Origin: DASSSY01 sp035708205
Lineage (GTDB): Bacteria; Bacteroidota; Bacteroidia; Chitinophagales; Chitinophagaceae
Assembly: GCA_035708205.1 (NCBI GenBank)
Contig: DASSSY010000001.1
Location: forward strand, 94,347-158,346
Direction: 5' to 3'
DNA length: 64,000 nucleotides
Part shown: positions 10,055 to 17,524 of the stretch, piece after piece
Numbering within the stretch: position 1 is the stretch's first letter
Layout: each line of letters begins with the position of its first letter
The notes under the pieces: model-generated
Databases searched by the model: none
What the model was told of the DNA's origin: nothing
Seen by the model: the letters and a program-made list of their open reading frames with translations, nothing else
Translations under genes and position numbers: made by a program

Positions 10055-10408
10055 ATGAAAAAGACAAATGAAAAAAAGGAAAAGCCTGGCGGTCTGAAGA
10101 AAGGTGCGTCCGCGGGAAAATCCGGCCTTACAGACAAAGAAGTTTCATCAAAGAAGAAAGGCCGTGATGATGAAGAGGATGATGAAGAGGATAATCTGGA
10201 AGAAGAAGATGATGATTTTTATCGTGATGATTCCGATGAATTCGATTTTGACAAAGACCCGGATTTTGAGGAATTTGATTTGCCCGGTAAAAAGACCAGC
10301 GGTAAAAAAAGCGGTAGCGGTAAAAAGCCATTGGATGACGATTTTGAGGATCTGGGCTTTTACAGCGATGATTTTGGCAATTTCGATGACGATGACGATG
10401 ATTTTTAA
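10055..10408 (+). CDS. Highly acidic small protein of unknown function
   Basis: 117 residues, of which I count 43 Asp or Glu. The first 35 residues are lysine-rich (KKEKPGGLKK, SSKKKGRD); the rest alternates acidic blocks with Phe/Tyr (DEFDFDKDPDFEEFD, SDDFGNFDDDDDDF). There is no signal peptide and it looks intrinsically disordered. Acidic runs with interspersed aromatics could chaperone basic ribosomal or nucleoid proteins or bind divalent metal; this is inference. It sits 26 bases before the chorismate enzyme gene, which suggests co-transcription. The repetitive coding (gat/gaa runs) also opens long mirror ORFs on the other strand, which I regard as artefacts. Confidence 0.7.
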   Translation: MKKTNEKKEKPGGLKKGASAGKSGLTDKEVSSKKKGRDDEEDDEEDNLEEEDDDFYRDDSDEFDFDKDPDFEEFDLPGKKTSGKKSGSGKKPLDDDFEDLGFYSDDFGNFDDDDDDF

Positions 10409-10434
10409 AGCCTCATCAATCACTAACAGCCGGC

Positions 10435-11718
10435 ATGAGTCAGCACTGTAATTTCATTTACAAATTCCCTAAGAAAGATTTAGAAAACTTAAAACTGAAA
10501 ATGTTGAATTGGCTCCGGCCATTCAACATTTTTGCTTATTTGGATAATAACGATTATCATCATCGGCCTAACCGTTTCGAATGCCTGATCGGTGCGGGTG
10601 CAGTCCAGACCTTTCACAATCCGGAAAACCTGCCTGAAGGCAAATGGCTTTTCGGTCATTTGAATTACGAATTCGGGCAACGGTTTTTTACGAAGGTCGG
10701 CTGGCGGAAAACCCCTTCCCAAAATACTTTTCCCAATTGTTTCTTCTTTTTGCCGGAAACGATCATCAGCATACCTTTTGGCAAAAGCGAACTGCATATT
10801 TCGACGATCGATCCGGACCCGGAAAACATCTTAAAAAGCATTTTAGCTTGCTCCGCTGATCTGCAACAGGCATCAGAAACGATCGTTCATTCCTGGCAAA
10901 CCGATTTTTCAGAACAGGAATATGTCACACAAATTCAAAATATCAAACAGGATATCCGCAGGGGCGATTATTATGAGCTCAATTTTTGCGTGCAAAGCCA
11001 TGCCTGTTACGACTACGACAGGTGCCAGCCTTTTGATCTGTTTGCAAAGATAAACCGGCAAAACCCGTCCCCTTTTGCCGCATTTTACCGGCAGGACAAT
11101 CATTTCCTGTTATCCGCCAGCCCGGAACGTTTTCTTCATAAAGAAAAGCGACAGCTCCGGGCACAACCTATCAAAGGCACCATAAAACGCGGGCGGTCCG
11201 CCACGGAAGATGAGCAACTGAAAAATCAATTGATCAGCGACATTAAAGAACGTGCCGAAAACCTGATGATCACGGACCTGACGCGTAATGACCTGGCAAA
11301 AATCTGTACTGTAGGCAGCGTTCATGTGCCCGACCTCCTGGGCCTGTACACTTTTCCTACTTTGCACCATATCATTTCAACGGTTGAGGGCTCGCTAAAG
11401 GCCGATTCTACCTTCAAGGATATCCTGGAAGCCGCATTTCCCATGGGCAGCATGACCGGCGCGCCAAAGAAAATTGTCCTGGAACGTATTGATCAATATG
11501 AAAAAAATCCGAGAGGCATTTATTCCGGAAGCGTAGGCTATATTATGCCTGACGGTGATTTCGATTTCAATGTCGTCATCAGAAGTCTTGTACTGAATAC
11601 CGATACCCGGCAAATCCGGTATGCTACCGGTGGCGCCATTACTTATGACAGCATCCCCGAAAAAGAATGGCAGGAAACCGTCCTGAAGGCAAAATCCATG
11701 AAAGAGGTGTTTCATTAA
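10435..11718 (+). CDS. pabB: Chorismate-binding enzyme, aminodeoxychorismate synthase component I-like
   Basis: 427 residues of the anthranilate/aminodeoxychorismate synthase component I superfamily. The chorismate-binding half is complete: ASPERFL, QPIKGTIKRG, the block around NLMITDLTRNDL, LHHIISTVEG, FPMGSMTGAPK, GIYSGSVGY and the closing RYATGGAITYDS. Its length and the PIKGT motif (Lys) favour PabB (4-amino-4-deoxychorismate for folate) over TrpE, since TrpE is longer and carries a feedback-inhibition domain. No glutamine amidotransferase partner (pabA) and no aminodeoxychorismate lyase lies nearby. Gene symbol confidence is moderate; isochorismate synthase is less likely because it would be expected to sit in a menaquinone cluster. 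Confidence 0.85.
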   Translation: MSQHCNFIYKFPKKDLENLKLKMLNWLRPFNIFAYLDNNDYHHRPNRFECLIGAGAVQTFHNPENLPEGKWLFGHLNYEFGQRFFTKVGWRKTPSQNTFPNCFFFLPETIISIPFGKSELHISTIDPDPENILKSILACSADLQQASETIVHSWQTDFSEQEYVTQIQNIKQDIRRGDYYELNFCVQSHACYDYDRCQPFDLFAKINRQNPSPFAAFYRQDNHFLLSASPERFLHKEKRQLRAQPIKGTIKRGRSATEDEQLKNQLISDIKERAENLMITDLTRNDLAKICTVGSVHVPDLLGLYTFPTLHHIISTVEGSLKADSTFKDILEAAFPMGSMTGAPKKIVLERIDQYEKNPRGIYSGSVGYIMPDGDFDFNVVIRSLVLNTDTRQIRYATGGAITYDSIPEKEWQETVLKAKSMKEVFH

Positions 11719-11732
11719 CGCGAAATGCTTTT

Positions 11733-11740
11733 TACCTTTG
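11733..11740 (+). promoter_or_regulatory. Bacteroidota -7 element for the DUF1573 gene
   Basis: TACCTTTG, an exact TAnnTTTG match, starts 15 bases after the pabB-like stop and ends 28 bases before the DUF1573 ATG. It suggests this gene can be transcribed separately from pabB. Confidence 0.5.
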
Positions 11741-11768
11741 CTCATGCTTATTGAAAATTTCAAAACAG

Positions 11769-12278
11769 ATGAACAGCCAGCTTAAAACCATACTCTTAAC
11801 CGTCCTGACACTTTCGGCGCTGACCATAGCCATCGTGGAATTGACCGGCATCAGCCGGACGGCCCTGATCAATAAATTTTCTTCCGAACAGGAAAGAGCG
11901 GAAGCTTTAGGTCGTGAAGATCTGAAATCTTTCAACGAATTCCAGGATTCAGTGTCGGCCATGCCCGAGACCAGGATCGCCTTTGATTCCACCCGCTTCG
12001 ATTTCGGCACCCTTAAAGAAGGCACGACCGTGAAACATACTTATACCTTTACCAATACCGGCGAAGAACCTTTGATCATCTCCGATGCCATTCCCACTTG
12101 CGGGTGTACCATTCCTTCATTTTCCAAAAAACCAATCGCGCCGGGAGAAAAGGGTCATATCGAAGTAGCGTTCCACACCGCCAATCAAAAAGGTAATGTT
12201 CATAAAAATATTATTGTCGTTTCCAATGCCGAACGCTCCAGGGTAGCGCTCAGCTTCGATGCCCGGGTCATTCAATAG
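11769..12278 (+). CDS. DUF1573 exported protein
   Basis: 169 residues from the ATG at 11769; the frame is open further left but that part overlaps pabB and lacks coding character. An N-terminal hydrophobic segment (residues 6-25) is a signal anchor or uncleaved signal peptide. The DUF1573 Ig-like domain covers about 70-168, with FDFGTLKEGTTVKHTY, the cysteine loop PTCGCTIPSF and APGEKGHIEVAF. The domain resembles the ASPM-SPD-2-Hydin group of beta-sandwiches. The role in bacteria is unknown; the paired cysteines suggest disulfide or metal chemistry in the envelope. Eight bases separate it from the prenyltransferase gene, so the two are probably co-transcribed. Confidence 0.8.
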   Translation: MNSQLKTILLTVLTLSALTIAIVELTGISRTALINKFSSEQERAEALGREDLKSFNEFQDSVSAMPETRIAFDSTRFDFGTLKEGTTVKHTYTFTNTGEEPLIISDAIPTCGCTIPSFSKKPIAPGEKGHIEVAFHTANQKGNVHKNIIVVSNAERSRVALSFDARVIQ

Positions 12279-12286
12279 AACTAAAC

Positions 12287-13135
12287 ATGAAGAAATATTT
12301 TTCGCTCGTAAAATTCAGCCATACTGTTTTCGCCCTCCCATTCGCCCTCATCGGCTTTTCACTCGCCGTGGTCTATGAACAGCAAACCTTTCACTGGTAT
12401 TTGCTGCTGACGATGCTGTTGTGCATGGTCACGGCCAGGAATGCCGCCATGGCCTTCAATCGTTACCTGGACCGGAAAATCGACGCTAAAAACCCCCGGA
12501 CCGTTCAGCGCGACATTCCTGCCGGGCGCATTACCGCCAACCAGGCATTGATTTTTACCATTGTCAATTGTGCTCTATTTATTATCGTCACCTGGTTTAT
12601 CAATAAAACCTGTTTCTACCTGTCGCCCGTCGCCTTATTTGTCATCTTATTTTACAGCTATACCAAGCGTTTTACGGCGCTTTGTCATATTGTTCTGGGT
12701 GTGGGGCTTTCCCTGGCGCCCATCGGCGCGTACCTGGCGGTAACCGGCTATTTCAACACTCTGCCGCTGCTGTTTTCTTTTGCCGTTCTTTGTTGGGTTT
12801 CCGGCTTTGACATTATTTATGCTCTCCAGGATGATGATTTCGATAAGGAAGAAAAGCTGCATTCCATTCCTGCGGCATTAGGCAGAAAACGAGCGCTCCG
12901 GGTATCCAATGGGCTTCATATTTTGTGCTTTTTATTTGTATTGGCGGCAGGCATATTCGGCCAGTTCTCAGCCGTTTACTGGATAGGTTTCGGGTTATTT
13001 TCGCTGTTGCTCATCTACCAGCATACTTTGGTTAAACCAGATGATTTGAGTAAAGTGACTATGGCCTTTGCCAACCTGAACGGTGCCGGCAGCATCATTT
13101 TCGCGACATTCACGATTATCTCCCTGTTTTTCTGA
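12287..13135 (+). CDS. UbiA-family polyprenyltransferase, MqnP-like
   Basis: 282 residues, about eight membrane helices, with the two Asp-rich Mg-prenyl-diphosphate motifs: NRYLDRKIDAKNPRT (residues about 64-78) and YALQDDDFDKEEKLHSIPA (about 178-196). The second motif, with its YALQD...FD..EGLHSIPA pattern, is typical of the subgroup that prenylates an aromatic acid in futalosine-route menaquinone synthesis (MqnP) and is often labelled 4-hydroxybenzoate octaprenyltransferase. A Bacteroidota cell makes menaquinone rather than ubiquinone, so MqnP is the more likely role. No other menaquinone gene is in the window, so the substrate remains inferred. Confidence 0.85.
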   Translation: MKKYFSLVKFSHTVFALPFALIGFSLAVVYEQQTFHWYLLLTMLLCMVTARNAAMAFNRYLDRKIDAKNPRTVQRDIPAGRITANQALIFTIVNCALFIIVTWFINKTCFYLSPVALFVILFYSYTKRFTALCHIVLGVGLSLAPIGAYLAVTGYFNTLPLLFSFAVLCWVSGFDIIYALQDDDFDKEEKLHSIPAALGRKRALRVSNGLHILCFLFVLAAGIFGQFSAVYWIGFGLFSLLLIYQHTLVKPDDLSKVTMAFANLNGAGSIIFATFTIISLFF

Positions 13136-13222
13136 TGCTGATCAAAAAGCGACGCTTGGGGGTCTCTTTTTTCCGAACTTAACATCCTATACTTAAAGAC
13201 ATTAAGGCAAAGAGCTTTTTAC

Positions 13223-13384
13223 GTGTACCAACATATCCGTGAGTATCATATTGGTATTTCAGGACATAACAGGCGCTTCTCATTCCCAGCCGGGGACTTT
13301 TCTGAAGGGTATTTCTGCACGATATATGCAAGAACGCATTTACCAGGGTCCAAGACTTTTGTATTGCAGAAAAGCCGGCTATAA
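13223..13384 (+). pseudogene. Possible remnant of a T9SS type A sorting domain
   Basis: An open frame of 53 codons with a GTG at its left end sits in an otherwise empty 391-base gap. Its second half reads RFSFPAGDFSEGYF and SKTFVLQK, resembling the final strands of the T9SS type A C-terminal domain, where a GIYFV-like strand is followed by a (S/T)K(S/T)F-V-xQK strand. No cargo protein precedes it. It may be the last trace of a deleted secreted protein, or coincidence; I lean slightly towards coincidence. Confidence 0.25.
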
Positions 13385-13526
13385 AAAACCTATACCAGCT
13401 GTTCCAAATTCAACCGGTTTTAACGGTGACAAAAGACAAATCTCACCCATGACCTTTGTCATAATTAATCCTACCAAATAGATACCTGAACGGTATAACA
13501 TCTCATGCGCAGGTATCGTATAAACA

Positions 13527-13563
13527 ACCACCGGGACCGAACAAAATGTTTGGTCCCGGTGGT
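13527..13563 (-). terminator. Hairpin terminator of ssb
   Basis: Perfect 12-bp arms, ACCACCGGGACC (13527-13538) and GGTCCCGGTGGT (13552-13563), extendable by three further pairs and one G-U pair towards the loop. It lies 20 bases beyond the ssb stop. On the minus strand it is followed by TGTTTATA, a weak T-tract. Confidence 0.75.
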
Positions 13564-13583
13564 CAGATGAAGCCAACGCCTCT

Positions 13584-13976
13584 TTAAAACGGCAATACTT
13601 CCTCGTGCTCGTCAACGTTTTCCCCCTTGGGTAATGATCCTGAATTTTTTTTATCCAACAGGATAAAATTATACAATTGCACTTCTGCAACAAAATGCTT
13701 TTGACCATTGGCATCTTCGTAATTCCGGTATATCAGCTTACCTTCAGCTAATATAAAGCTACCTTTCTTCAGATACTGTTCCGCACGGTCTGCCGTCCGG
13801 CTCCAGGTGATGACGCGGTGCCATTGGGTATCTTCTTTCCATTCACCGCTGACCTGGTAACGTTCACTTGTGGCAACTCTCATGGTAACCTGCTTACGGC
13901 CGCTGTCAAAGTTTTTCACTTCGGGATCGGCGCCAAGATGCCCGATCAACTGTACTTTGTTTTTCAATGTGTTCAT
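13584..13976 (-). CDS. ssb: Single-stranded DNA-binding protein
   Basis: 130 residues with a complete N-terminal OB fold: NKVQLIGHLGADPEVK, then TMRVATSERY, TQWHRVITWSRTAD, KKGSFILAEGKLIYRNYED and EVQLYNFILLD. It binds single-stranded DNA as a homotetramer. The C-terminal tail is short and ends DEHEEVLPF, keeping the acidic tip with a terminal Pro-Phe that recruits repair and replication partners in SSB proteins. It is shorter than typical chromosomal SSB, so it may be a secondary paralogue. Monocistronic, with a hairpin terminator. Confidence 0.92.
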   Translation of the reverse strand: MNTLKNKVQLIGHLGADPEVKNFDSGRKQVTMRVATSERYQVSGEWKEDTQWHRVITWSRTADRAEQYLKKGSFILAEGKLIYRNYEDANGQKHFVAEVQLYNFILLDKKNSGSLPKGENVDEHEEVLPF

Positions 13977-14196
13977 GACTGTAAAATTTAAAAAATGAAA
14001 AATAAATGACGATTTTATTTGGAATAAGAACGGCTAAAAATATTATTCATTCTGCCGCTGTTCCGAATTCCTGATGCAAAGATGCAGCACGGACAAGGCC
14101 GGAGTCGGTTTTTAATTGCTTATGAGCGGATGTAATTGTTTGTAACCGTTTGTAAATGGATAAAATTTGCTATCTTGTGCTAAAGATGAAGGTATT

Positions 14197-14577
14197 ATGA
14201 ATAGTAACGAGCAACATTGCCTTTATTGCGGAAAAGTGATTAAAGGGCGCATTGATAAGAAATTTTGCGATGATTTTTGCCGGAACAGCTACAATAATGA
14301 GCATAACAGCGACGCCAATAACCTCATGCGCAATATCAATAACATCCTGAGAAAAAACCGCAGGATCCTAAAAAGCTGTATTCCTCCTCATTCCGAAACT
14401 ATTAAGACCAAACGGGATCATCTCTTACAAAAAGGCTATCAGTTCCCATACCACACCCATTTTTACGAAACACAAAAAGGCCAGGTTTACACCTTTTGCT
14501 ACGAATACGGTTTCCTGCCCCTGGAACAAGATATTTTCCTTATTGTCCACCGGAAAAGCCCGGAAAAAGAAGTATGA
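14197..14577 (+). CDS. Conserved small protein with N-terminal zinc-ribbon-like motif
   Basis: 126 residues from the ATG at 14197. The upstream in-frame region overlaps a promoter-like stretch, so the longer form is unlikely. The N-terminus has four cysteines in a C-x2-C ... C-x3-C pattern (CLYCGK at about 8-13, then FCDDFCRNSY), as in the small zinc ribbons that precede HTH or ribosome-linked domains. The C-terminal 60 residues contain LLQKGYQFPYHTHFY and the aromatic strand QVYTFCYEYGF. I recognise the type as a conserved Bacteroidota hypothetical but not its function. Upstream, TTTG at 14149 and TATCTTGT about 20 bases later resemble -33 and -7 elements. Confidence 0.75.
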   Translation: MNSNEQHCLYCGKVIKGRIDKKFCDDFCRNSYNNEHNSDANNLMRNINNILRKNRRILKSCIPPHSETIKTKRDHLLQKGYQFPYHTHFYETQKGQVYTFCYEYGFLPLEQDIFLIVHRKSPEKEV

Positions 14578-14787
14578 TCCAGGACATGAGCTATCGAGCG
14601 GGCACTGGGTCATGAAGGAATGACGACAGTAAAAAGCCTATTGCCCCTCCGGAGCCCGGCGAATTGTTCAACCCCTTTGCGTCTGGTGTTACTGCAAGAA
14701 AAACCATAAGTCCATAAGTATGAAGAGGCCGCTAATTTAATATACGGCAAGCGCATCAGCACCATAATTGCAGATGTCAAGAAATTA

Positions 14788-15339
14788 TCAGGCCGGCAGG
14801 TCATAGTGTAATCTACCATGGATGACCTTAGCCGCTTTTGTAAAAGGATGCGGTGTTTCCTTATGCTGGCCCATAATATGAAAAACCTGCCAGCCCCTTA
14901 CTTTCAGGTAGTCACTGATCATAGAACGATGACAACGCCACCAAACGGCTTCAGCACACATGACAGCCGTTCTTTGAGTCCGTGCAATCTTTTCCAGTTC
15001 TGTAATGCCCTCCCGAAATGATACCGTTTCCATATAATCCGCATAGCCGCGAAAGGCGGGATGCTTCCAGGCAATGTTTTTAGAGTCCGCAAGCACCTTT
15101 CTCCTGCCGCCTAGCTCTTTGATGAGCCGGTAAGATATGCCGGATTTTGGCAGGGCGACGGCTAAATTTTCTTTATCAAATTGAGGGAATTTCCGTGAAC
15201 CGGGCAGGCTTCGGACATCCACCAGGCATTTTATTCCGAAAGACTGTAACCATGATAAAAACTCCGCCCAGGTATGAGTGGAGTGACCAATTGTCCAGAT
15301 TACGGGGACATTATCGGTTATCATGCTTTCGCTTTTCAT
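14788..15339 (-). CDS. DUF488 family protein
   Basis: 183 residues from the ATG at 15339 (frame open to 15384; another Met is at 15324). Family blocks: VIWTIGHSTH, LVDVRSLPGSRKFPQF, YRLIKELGGRR, FRGYADYM and the cysteine block VMCAEAVWWRCHRSMI. DUF488 proteins are widespread and uncharacterised; the WTIGHS..F and CAE...CHR motifs look like an active site, with the cysteine as a possible nucleophile. A tiny cysteine-rich ORF (15387-15560) lies immediately upstream on the same strand and could share its transcript. Confidence 0.85.
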   Translation of the reverse strand: MKSESMITDNVPVIWTIGHSTHTWAEFLSWLQSFGIKCLVDVRSLPGSRKFPQFDKENLAVALPKSGISYRLIKELGGRRKVLADSKNIAWKHPAFRGYADYMETVSFREGITELEKIARTQRTAVMCAEAVWWRCHRSMISDYLKVRGWQVFHIMGQHKETPHPFTKAAKVIHGRLHYDLPA

Positions 15340-15386
15340 TACCGTTGGATATTGTTGCCTTTTATTCTTGTGAACAACAATCAAAA

Positions 15387-15560
15387 TTAGCGTATTTTAG
15401 AGAAATTGGCGGATAGGATCCAGGCCTGCCGTATCTTGTCAAAACAACCGGGGCAACACTTGTTCGGGTAACAGCAGGAATCCTGTAATTCATGCTGTTG
15501 GAATATTGCGTTCTTAAAGTTTGGTATTATGTCAGGGATATTGAATGTATCATTCCTCAT
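15387..15560 (-). CDS. Small cysteine-rich ORF, 57 residues
   Basis: A short ORF: ATG at 15560, TAA at 15387-15389. The product has five cysteines clustered as CCYPNKCCPGC (residues 29-39) in an otherwise ordinary polar sequence beginning MRNDTFNIPDIIPNF. The spacing C-x5-C-x2-C plus adjacent cysteines would suit a small Zn, Cu or Fe-S site. It ends just upstream of the DUF488 gene on the same strand, which suggests a two-gene operon. There is no signal peptide, so it is probably cytoplasmic. I do not recognise the family; the reading is supported only by its coherent composition and position. Confidence 0.5.
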   Translation of the reverse strand: MRNDTFNIPDIIPNFKNAIFQQHELQDSCCYPNKCCPGCFDKIRQAWILSANFSKIR

Positions 15561-15626
15561 TTAATCGTCTTTCTTATCCCAGGACGGGTACAAACGAAGC
15601 CTTAATATAGTCATTACCGTAGTTTG

Positions 15627-16646
15627 TTAACCGTAAACCTGCACCTCCCTCTCGAGCAAAATACCAAATTTTTCAGACACTGATAAAATGATCTTTTGAG
15701 AGAGGTCATAAATGCTCTTACCGTTTCCGCCCCCATAGTTCACCAAAACCAGTGCCTGGCGCGGATGAACGCCGATATTCCCGTCGCGGAACCCTTTCCA
15801 GCCACATTGTTCGATCAGCCAGGCCGCCGGGATCTTATACTGTCCCGCCCCGGTCTCATAGAAGGGGATTTCCGGGAAACGGCTTTCAAGACGGCCGAAC
15901 CGGTCGCTGCTGATAACCGGGTTCTTGAAAAAGCTGCCCGCGTTACCCACCACTGCCGGGTCAGGCAGCTTACTGCGCCGGATCCGGGTAACGGCATCGG
16001 AAACGGCTTTCAGGGACAGTTCTTTTAAACCCATGACCTCTAATTCTTTCCGGATGCCGCCATATTCTATATTGAAAACAGGCTTTTTGCGTAATTGAAA
16101 GATGACGGAAGTAATCATGAACCGGCCTTTGTATTGATTTTTAAAGATACTGTCGCGATAACCCAACCGACAATCGATATTGCTAAAAATACGGAAGCAT
16201 TTTTGCTGAAGGTCCCAGGCTTTTACACGGAAAAGGGTATCCTTGATCTCAGCACCGTAAGCACCGATATTCTGCACCGGGGCGGCTCCGACCTTACCGG
16301 GAATGAGTGACAGGTTTTCCAGGCCGCCAAAGCCCGATTGGACGGTGTACAATACGAAATTATGCCACACTTCGCCTCCTCCGGCTTCGACCCAGACAAA
16401 ATCCTTATCTTCATCAATAATGCGTTTGCCCTTGATATTGTTCCGGATGACCCATTCCCTGACATCGGTGGTAAAAAGGAAATTACTGCCGCCGCCTAAG
16501 ACCAGGATACCTTGTTGATATTCCTCGTGGCCCGGGAGTTCCGCCAGTTGATCTTCATGGGTAATAAGGCTCATTGCCGACGCGTTTCGGGCCATGCCAA
16601 AAGTATTATAGGGCAGCAGGGATATGTTTTTTTCTATTTCAATCAT
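15627..16646 (-). CDS. murB: UDP-N-acetylenolpyruvoylglucosamine reductase
   Basis: 339 residues. MurB reduces UDP-GlcNAc-enolpyruvate to UDP-MurNAc with NADPH and bound FAD, in cytoplasmic peptidoglycan precursor synthesis. FAD-binding blocks: LPYNTFG at the start, LGGGSNFLF, GLENLSLIPGKVGAAPVQNIGAYG. Catalytic Ser lies in GNAGSFFKNP and the general-acid Glu in LEREVQVYG at the C-terminus. Length and the C-terminal EREV motif mark the type I enzyme. It is preceded by an exact -7 promoter element and is monocistronic. Confidence 0.96.
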   Translation of the reverse strand: MIEIEKNISLLPYNTFGMARNASAMSLITHEDQLAELPGHEEYQQGILVLGGGSNFLFTTDVREWVIRNNIKGKRIIDEDKDFVWVEAGGGEVWHNFVLYTVQSGFGGLENLSLIPGKVGAAPVQNIGAYGAEIKDTLFRVKAWDLQQKCFRIFSNIDCRLGYRDSIFKNQYKGRFMITSVIFQLRKKPVFNIEYGGIRKELEVMGLKELSLKAVSDAVTRIRRSKLPDPAVVGNAGSFFKNPVISSDRFGRLESRFPEIPFYETGAGQYKIPAAWLIEQCGWKGFRDGNIGVHPRQALVLVNYGGGNGKSIYDLSQKIILSVSEKFGILLEREVQVYG

Positions 16647-16680
16647 TCTAAATGGCTGGGCAGATCCGTTAAATACCCGG

Positions 16681-16688
16681 CAAAGGTA
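16681..16688 (-). promoter_or_regulatory. Bacteroidota -7 element of murB
   Basis: TACCTTTG on the minus strand, an exact TAnnTTTG match, 34 bases upstream of the murB ATG. Confidence 0.5.
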
Positions 16689-16784
16689 GCATATTGGTTA
16701 CGGGAAAAAGAAATGGGAACGGCATTAATATGCTATTCCCACCATTTTTAACCAGTATGAAAAATTATTTCCGGTCCAAATCAA

Positions 16785-17342
16785 TTATTTTGTCCAGGTA
16801 GAGTAATTGTCATTACCGGCAATCCCGAAACGGTCAACCGTACCATCTTCGTAAGTTACCTGATAATGCAACATCAGCTTGCCATGTAGATCATAAAAAG
16901 CTTCCGGCACAGCATAGCCTTTACCTTCAACCATAAGGGTCTGTTCGCCAACCTGGATGGGCTGGCGGTCAATCATAATGGTATCTCCCTTTACATGGGC
17001 CTTTACTTCCCCGTTATATTTATTGTAGAAATTGCGGATCAGCACATCGTTAATCTGCTCGCCATCTTCAACAGAAACCGCGTATCGTGCGGGATTGGAG
17101 GCCGTCCCATCTTCCGTAACGGTCCATGTACCTTTGAATTTATCCCTGGTAATGGTTTCACAACGTTCACCTTCATAGCCGGTCTTACAAAGACAGGAAC
17201 CATCATCCTGGCAAACGCCATCATAAGCACAGACAACAGCTTTACATTTATCTTCTTTACAGGAGCTTAGTGTAATAACAGTACCTAAGGCTAAGACGCC
17301 AATAGCGGAAAGTAAGGTAGATTTTAGTTGAATACGCATCAT
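16785..17342 (-). CDS. Lipoprotein with one EGF-like module
   Basis: 185 residues with a signal peptide ending in TLSSC (Cys about residue 28), so a lipidated envelope protein. Immediately after the anchor comes a six-cysteine EGF-like module, KCKAVVCAYDGVCQDDGSC then LCKTGYEGERC, with the usual C-x4-C-x5-C-x4-C-x-C-x8-C-type spacing. About 125 residues follow as a lipocalin/DUF-like beta domain (GTWTVTEDG, VKGDTIMIDRQPI, YEDGTVDRFG). EGF modules are rare in bacteria but recur in Bacteroidota lipoproteins with this arrangement. Function unknown; surface adhesion or scaffold is a guess. Start codons at 17342 and 17339 are both possible. Confidence 0.8.
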   Translation of the reverse strand: MMRIQLKSTLLSAIGVLALGTVITLSSCKEDKCKAVVCAYDGVCQDDGSCLCKTGYEGERCETITRDKFKGTWTVTEDGTASNPARYAVSVEDGEQINDVLIRNFYNKYNGEVKAHVKGDTIMIDRQPIQVGEQTLMVEGKGYAVPEAFYDLHGKLMLHYQVTYEDGTVDRFGIAGNDNYSTWTK

Positions 17343-17524
17343 ATTTATGTTTTTAATTGATATCGCCTTTACGGCATTTTATGGATTACAAGAATTACGG
17401 CAATAAAAGTAAAAAAAGAAATTGAAAATCCAAATTTTCCGCGGCAATCTTTCTTATTTCTTCATGGATCCCGGCCCGTCGCCGCCCGGGAACAATTGAA
17501 CATATAAGCGTTGGCTAAGGCCCG

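Noticed and set aside
10148..10423. 91-codon Ile-rich membrane-like ORF antisense to the acidic gene
   Set aside because: Reverse complement of gat/gaa repeats automatically gives ATC/TTC codons, so the hydrophobic ORF is an artefact.
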